Of a DNA stretch of 64,000 bases, positions 60,824 through 64,000 are shown piece by piece; position 1 is the first letter of the stretch, and every line of letters begins with the position of its first letter. Source of the stretch: Asparagopsis taxiformis (lineage: Eukaryota; Rhodophyta; Florideophyceae; Bonnemaisoniales; Bonnemaisoniaceae); NCBI GenBank assembly GCA_030407315.1, contig JALQPE010000211.1, forward strand, positions 310,001 through 374,000, given 5' to 3'. Below the pieces are notes generated by a model. That model was not told where the DNA came from, ran no database searches, and saw only the letters and a list, made by a program, of their open reading frames with translations. A program made the position numbers and the translations under genes.

Positions 60824-61633
60824 ATGACTCCGGCCTTTCATCCTGGTACGCCACCGCTTCTTCGGAAACGTCCGCGAACTAGCAATTATCCATTGCAAGG
60901 GTTGGCCAACCGCAGCTATGTGCTCTCAAATCGCACTCCCTTTGTGCGCGCGCAGCGTTACCGCGTAGTTCTTAGAATGGGTGTTACACCAGCAAGTGGC
61001 GACGAACATCACACTCCAATACTTCAGTCAACTGTACACTCGTCAGAACAACAAGACCTCCCCGACGCTTCGGCAACGTTCTGGATTGCCGCCGCATCAG
61101 AGGCGGCTGCAGCAGCGTTTGCCGTTCTGCTCTGCTCGTTGACTGGCGTTCCAGTGCTCGGAAAGGGCTGGGCATTGAGCCCGCGTCTATTGCTGGATGC
61201 ATGCCTGTGGACGGTACCATTCTCTGCTACATTCTGGGCGCTGGAGAAAGCGCCAACCGGCATACAGGCGGCAACGGAGGCAAAGTTCAAGTCGTTTTTC
61301 GGCGAGAGGTCGTTATGGGAGATTGCCGTCTTCTGTATTTGCGTAGCCTTTGGCGAAGAACTGCTCTTCAGGTCATGGTTGTTGGCAGGACTCAACTCGT
61401 GGATGATGCCGGCACCGCTTGCGTTGACGTTTTCCTCCGTTGTTTTTGGAATGCTGCATGCGTATACCAAGGTGTACATGCTGCTGGCGGGACTTGCGGG
61501 ACTTATGTTCGGCTCCATGTTCTTGGCCACGGGCCAGTCTGTACTTGAACCTCTGGTGGTGCACTTCTTGTACGACTTTTGTACAATCGTTGTCATGCAG
61601 CGTAAGTGGCTGTCGCCCAAGAAATCGCCATGA
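60824..61633 (+). CDS. CPBP (CAAX-type) intramembrane protease, plastid-targeted type
   Basis: 269 residues from the ATG at 60824 (context ACCACCATGACT); the upstream open stretch begins with TTG. Residues 1-52 are rich in Arg, Ser and Pro without acidic residues, as in plastid transit peptides. Four or more hydrophobic segments follow. The CPBP motifs are EELLFR (Glu178, Glu179, Arg183), FGMLHAY (His212) and VVHFLYD (His247). The family includes Rce1-type prenyl-protein proteases and plant plastid members such as SCO4-like proteins. The fold and metal-site residues are intact. The substrate is unknown. Confidence 0.87.
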   Translation: MTPAFHPGTPPLLRKRPRTSNYPLQGLANRSYVLSNRTPFVRAQRYRVVLRMGVTPASGDEHHTPILQSTVHSSEQQDLPDASATFWIAAASEAAAAAFAVLLCSLTGVPVLGKGWALSPRLLLDACLWTVPFSATFWALEKAPTGIQAATEAKFKSFFGERSLWEIAVFCICVAFGEELLFRSWLLAGLNSWMMPAPLALTFSSVVFGMLHAYTKVYMLLAGLAGLMFGSMFLATGQSVLEPLVVHFLYDFCTIVVMQRKWLSPKKSP

Positions 61634-61831
61634 GCTGAGCCCCAGCTCCATTGAGTTAATCGTATTTTTACATCAAGTGGTCAGTCGCTCATATGTACAA
61701 AGCACTACAGAGTTATCCTTCTCAACATCATCACCTGTACATTATTATTTTCAGGATCACTGCATTCCAGAACTCCACATTGTTAAGCGTACAGTCAGTC
61801 TCATGAGCAGTGAAATAAACTTTGCCACTCA

Positions 61832-64000
61832 CTACTTCTTCGATCCTTTCTTCGTCGGTTTCTTCACCTTCTGTAGCGACTTCTGCGCCTCGGCCAAACC
61901 AGGCGCCATAATTTTCACATTTCCAAGCATTCCCTGAATACCATCACTCTCTGGAGACAATCTCAGAGCATCGCGGTCTTGCTTCAAGTTGGCAAGATCT
62001 TTTTCCGCTTGCTTTAGGAACAGAGCTACTGCCGCCCGGTATGCCTTTCCTCTTTTCATACTTCCCGGCATTAATTTGACTTTGTACCGATAGTTGACAA
62101 GACATACGTGCGGTGCGCAGATGGGAAGTGCAAACTGGACAACATCATCATGACAAGGTTTTGCAGTCAACATACTCAACAATTGTGTGGTCTCCTCTTC
62201 GATCCTTGCCAGCTCTGCAAGTCCTTCAGCATCAAGTAGGCGCATATCCTCCTGCTTTTCCGGCCTCTCCTCTACAGAAGTGTATGTACTGCTGTTGTCT
62301 TCCTCCTCTCCAGCTTTCTCATTTCCTGTCACTGATGCACCTCCATCCTCTTCATCATACCCTGCGAGGTCATCTTCCTCTCCCTTCATAGGTTTTGAAC
62401 CCAGGACAGCAAGCGCTATCCTCCTCTCTTCTTCATCTTGGTCACTGTACTTTTTCAGTTTCTTCAGTTTGTGCTTCTTTCCCCGAGGAAGCGGAACGTT
62501 CGGCTTCCCTTGCGACTTGTTTAGACGGCGTTCAGCCCTATCCTCTGCAGTACCATCACTAGAATTTACCGCATTCTTGCTTCCCCCACTTTTGCCTTTC
62601 CGCAAAATTTTCCTCTCGCGTGCTGATAGGTGTTTCTTTTTAGAACCCGGAGGTTTCTGGACAGAGTCAACTTCAGGAACGCCTTTTTCTTCAGTTTGCA
62701 GTACATCAGGTTTTACCACATCTTCCGTGGTTTCCATATTTGTTTCATCAGATTGAGATGATTGCATCGTATCATCCTCAACAGGGGGTACTGATGGATG
62801 TGCAGCCTGTGCGACAGCTGTGTCGACATTAGTATTTGAGTCTGGCGACATATTTGCAGCACTAGGCAAAGTAGTCTGATTGGGCTGAGCTACAACACCT
62901 TGGGATCCGTCACCATTGTCTGCACCATCTTCTAGGCCTCTTATACCTCTCTCACCAATATGATTTTGGGCAGAAGCTTCGTCAACTTTAAAAAGAAATG
63001 CAAACCCCATAATAAGCTGGGCAGGGTCCAGGAAATTCTTTTTCCCCCGAATGACGAAATTGCCTGTTGGTAGATAGACTCCAGATGCGGTGGTCTTTGA
63101 GATTTGACTTGCACGTACCCACCATGCCGAAGTCACGATCTTCGAATCCCACGCAGTTGAACGACACATTGCGAATGTTCCTGCCTGCTCCAATGTCATT
63201 CTCGGAATTTCTGCCTGTATACCGGTCTTCTCATGTTTTCGATTCTTAACAATCACCGAAGATGCACCCTGTAAATCTGCATGAACATAAACATCAGCGG
63301 GACCAAGATACCGTTTAACCAGTAGCTCGTTTTGTTGAGCATCATGGCCAGCAACAACAAGGTAATTTTCAGAGCTGATGAACCAAAAGAATTTTTCGAA
63401 CCAAAGAGGTTTACGCCTCGCTCTTATGGACGCAGCCACAGCTTCAGCTTCAAGTTTATGAGCTTCGTTGGCAGCCCTTTTTGAGGCTGCCTTGATAGTG
63501 CGATCACTTGCTTGCACCGCCTTCTCCATTTTTGCGGCCGCACTCTTGCGCATCTCGTAGTGGCGTCTTGCATTTGCATGTGCACCAAGACTGATATCTA
63601 CAGGAATCAGCAGTGCTTTCCTGGTTTCCGCAGACGGTCTAAAATCGGAATTTCTCTTACTTCGTAGTTTATCTTCTTCATCATCAACATCTTCATCCTC
63701 ATCACCGTCGTCATCTTCGTCCTCGTCATCCTCTCTTAGCTCGTTTTCAGAGTCATTGTCACCGTCTTCCTCATCATCAACCCCGAATGTATCTTCAAGC
63801 ATGAGGGTAATTTCGTTACGGTCCAGCTGCAATGAGTGGATAATCTCAGCAACAGGATTTCCATTTCTTTTTTCATCCTGTACCATCTTTGCCAGACCAT
63901 CCCAAGACACAGCAGCTGCGACTGCACTACGAATAACAGTAATTGCAGCCTCCACCTCAACGATGTTACTCTCAATTGCCTGTGCACGTTCCCACGACAA
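61832..64000 (-). CDS. NEMF: NEMF/Rqc2 (Tae2) homologue, C-terminal part; N-terminus beyond right edge
   Basis: The frame is open to the right edge with no ATG near it, so about 722 C-terminal residues are visible. They begin in the coiled-coil M domain, with an acidic insert (about 100-120). The NFACT-R domain follows, with WFEKFFWFISSENYLVVAGHDAQQNE, DVYVHADLQGASS and TASGVYLPTGNFVIRGKKNFL. A long Ser/Lys/acidic region contains the RGKKHKLKKLKKYSDQDEEE block of NEMF. The NFACT-C domain ends the protein (ICAPHVCLVNYRYKVKLMPG). Rqc2/NEMF binds stalled 60S subunits, recruits Ltn1/Listerin and directs C-terminal tailing of nascent chains. The N-terminal NFACT-N domain should lie beyond 64000. 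Confidence 0.94.
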   Translation of the reverse strand: MSWERAQAIESNIVEVEAAITVIRSAVAAAVSWDGLAKMVQDEKRNGNPVAEIIHSLQLDRNEITLMLEDTFGVDDEEDGDNDSENELREDDEDEDDDGDEDEDVDDEEDKLRSKRNSDFRPSAETRKALLIPVDISLGAHANARRHYEMRKSAAAKMEKAVQASDRTIKAASKRAANEAHKLEAEAVAASIRARRKPLWFEKFFWFISSENYLVVAGHDAQQNELLVKRYLGPADVYVHADLQGASSVIVKNRKHEKTGIQAEIPRMTLEQAGTFAMCRSTAWDSKIVTSAWWVRASQISKTTASGVYLPTGNFVIRGKKNFLDPAQLIMGFAFLFKVDEASAQNHIGERGIRGLEDGADNGDGSQGVVAQPNQTTLPSAANMSPDSNTNVDTAVAQAAHPSVPPVEDDTMQSSQSDETNMETTEDVVKPDVLQTEEKGVPEVDSVQKPPGSKKKHLSARERKILRKGKSGGSKNAVNSSDGTAEDRAERRLNKSQGKPNVPLPRGKKHKLKKLKKYSDQDEEERRIALAVLGSKPMKGEEDDLAGYDEEDGGASVTGNEKAGEEEDNSSTYTSVEERPEKQEDMRLLDAEGLAELARIEEETTQLLSMLTAKPCHDDVVQFALPICAPHVCLVNYRYKVKLMPGSMKRGKAYRAAVALFLKQAEKDLANLKQDRDALRLSPESDGIQGMLGNVKIMAPGLAEAQKSLQKVKKPTKKGSKK

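Overview
The window looks like nuclear DNA of a photosynthetic red alga. It carries psbO and psbU, and a nuclear psbU is typical of red algae and of plastids derived from them. The other genes are ordinary eukaryotic ones: RNA polymerase I, Mak21/Noc1, Bub3, Rxt3, mitochondrial carriers and an ASCC3-type helicase. Genes are compact and mostly single-exon. About 28 genes hold only 8 or 9 introns, of roughly 70-234 nt, which is the low intron density known from several red algae. I cannot name the species. I see no transposon, rRNA, convincing tRNA or CRISPR.

Layout. 0-2 kb: the 5' 660 codons of a minus-strand leucine-rich-repeat protein that ends in a PP2A B''-like segment, followed by about 3.6 kb with no gene. 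5.6-21 kb: a CoA-type mitochondrial carrier, a PHD-finger protein, organellar Phe-tRNA synthetase, dihydrolipoamide dehydrogenase, CCDC25, Rxt3, a UBA-UAS-UBX Cdc48 adaptor, an ABHD17-like hydrolase and an unusual P450. 21.6-24 kb: psbO and psbU, tail to tail. 26-27.5 kb: an MFS transporter.

29.3-33 kb: the most striking locus. A Golgi-type polysaccharide pyruvyltransferase lies tail to tail with a second gene. That gene fuses a triose-phosphate/nucleotide-sugar-type transporter to a pyruvyltransferase-like domain lacking two key basic residues. Phosphoenolpyruvate (PEP) is the donor for pyruvylation and some members of this transporter family carry PEP. The pair could therefore be a supply-and-transfer module for pyruvylated wall galactans; this is inference.

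33.6-48.9 kb: a PWWP protein, a YigZ/IMPACT protein, a second SLC25 carrier, a membrane-anchored M14 carboxypeptidase, an ASCC3/Slh1-like helicase with a degenerate second cassette, a lipid phosphate phosphatase and a polytopic protein of unknown function. 50-64 kb: a novel His-tailed protein, BUB3, Noc1/Mak21 divergent from the Pol I second-largest subunit, a plastid-type CPBP protease, and the C-terminal two thirds of NEMF/Rqc2, which runs off the right edge.

How the genes fit together. Three genes touch ribosome rescue or share its NFACT-R domain (ASCC3, NEMF, CCDC25). Two serve ribosome production from one 158-bp divergent promoter. Two encode extrinsic photosystem II subunits. Three are chromatin proteins (PHD, Rxt3, PWWP). 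Several starts below are placed at an ATG downstream of a longer frame that opens only with TTG or GTG.
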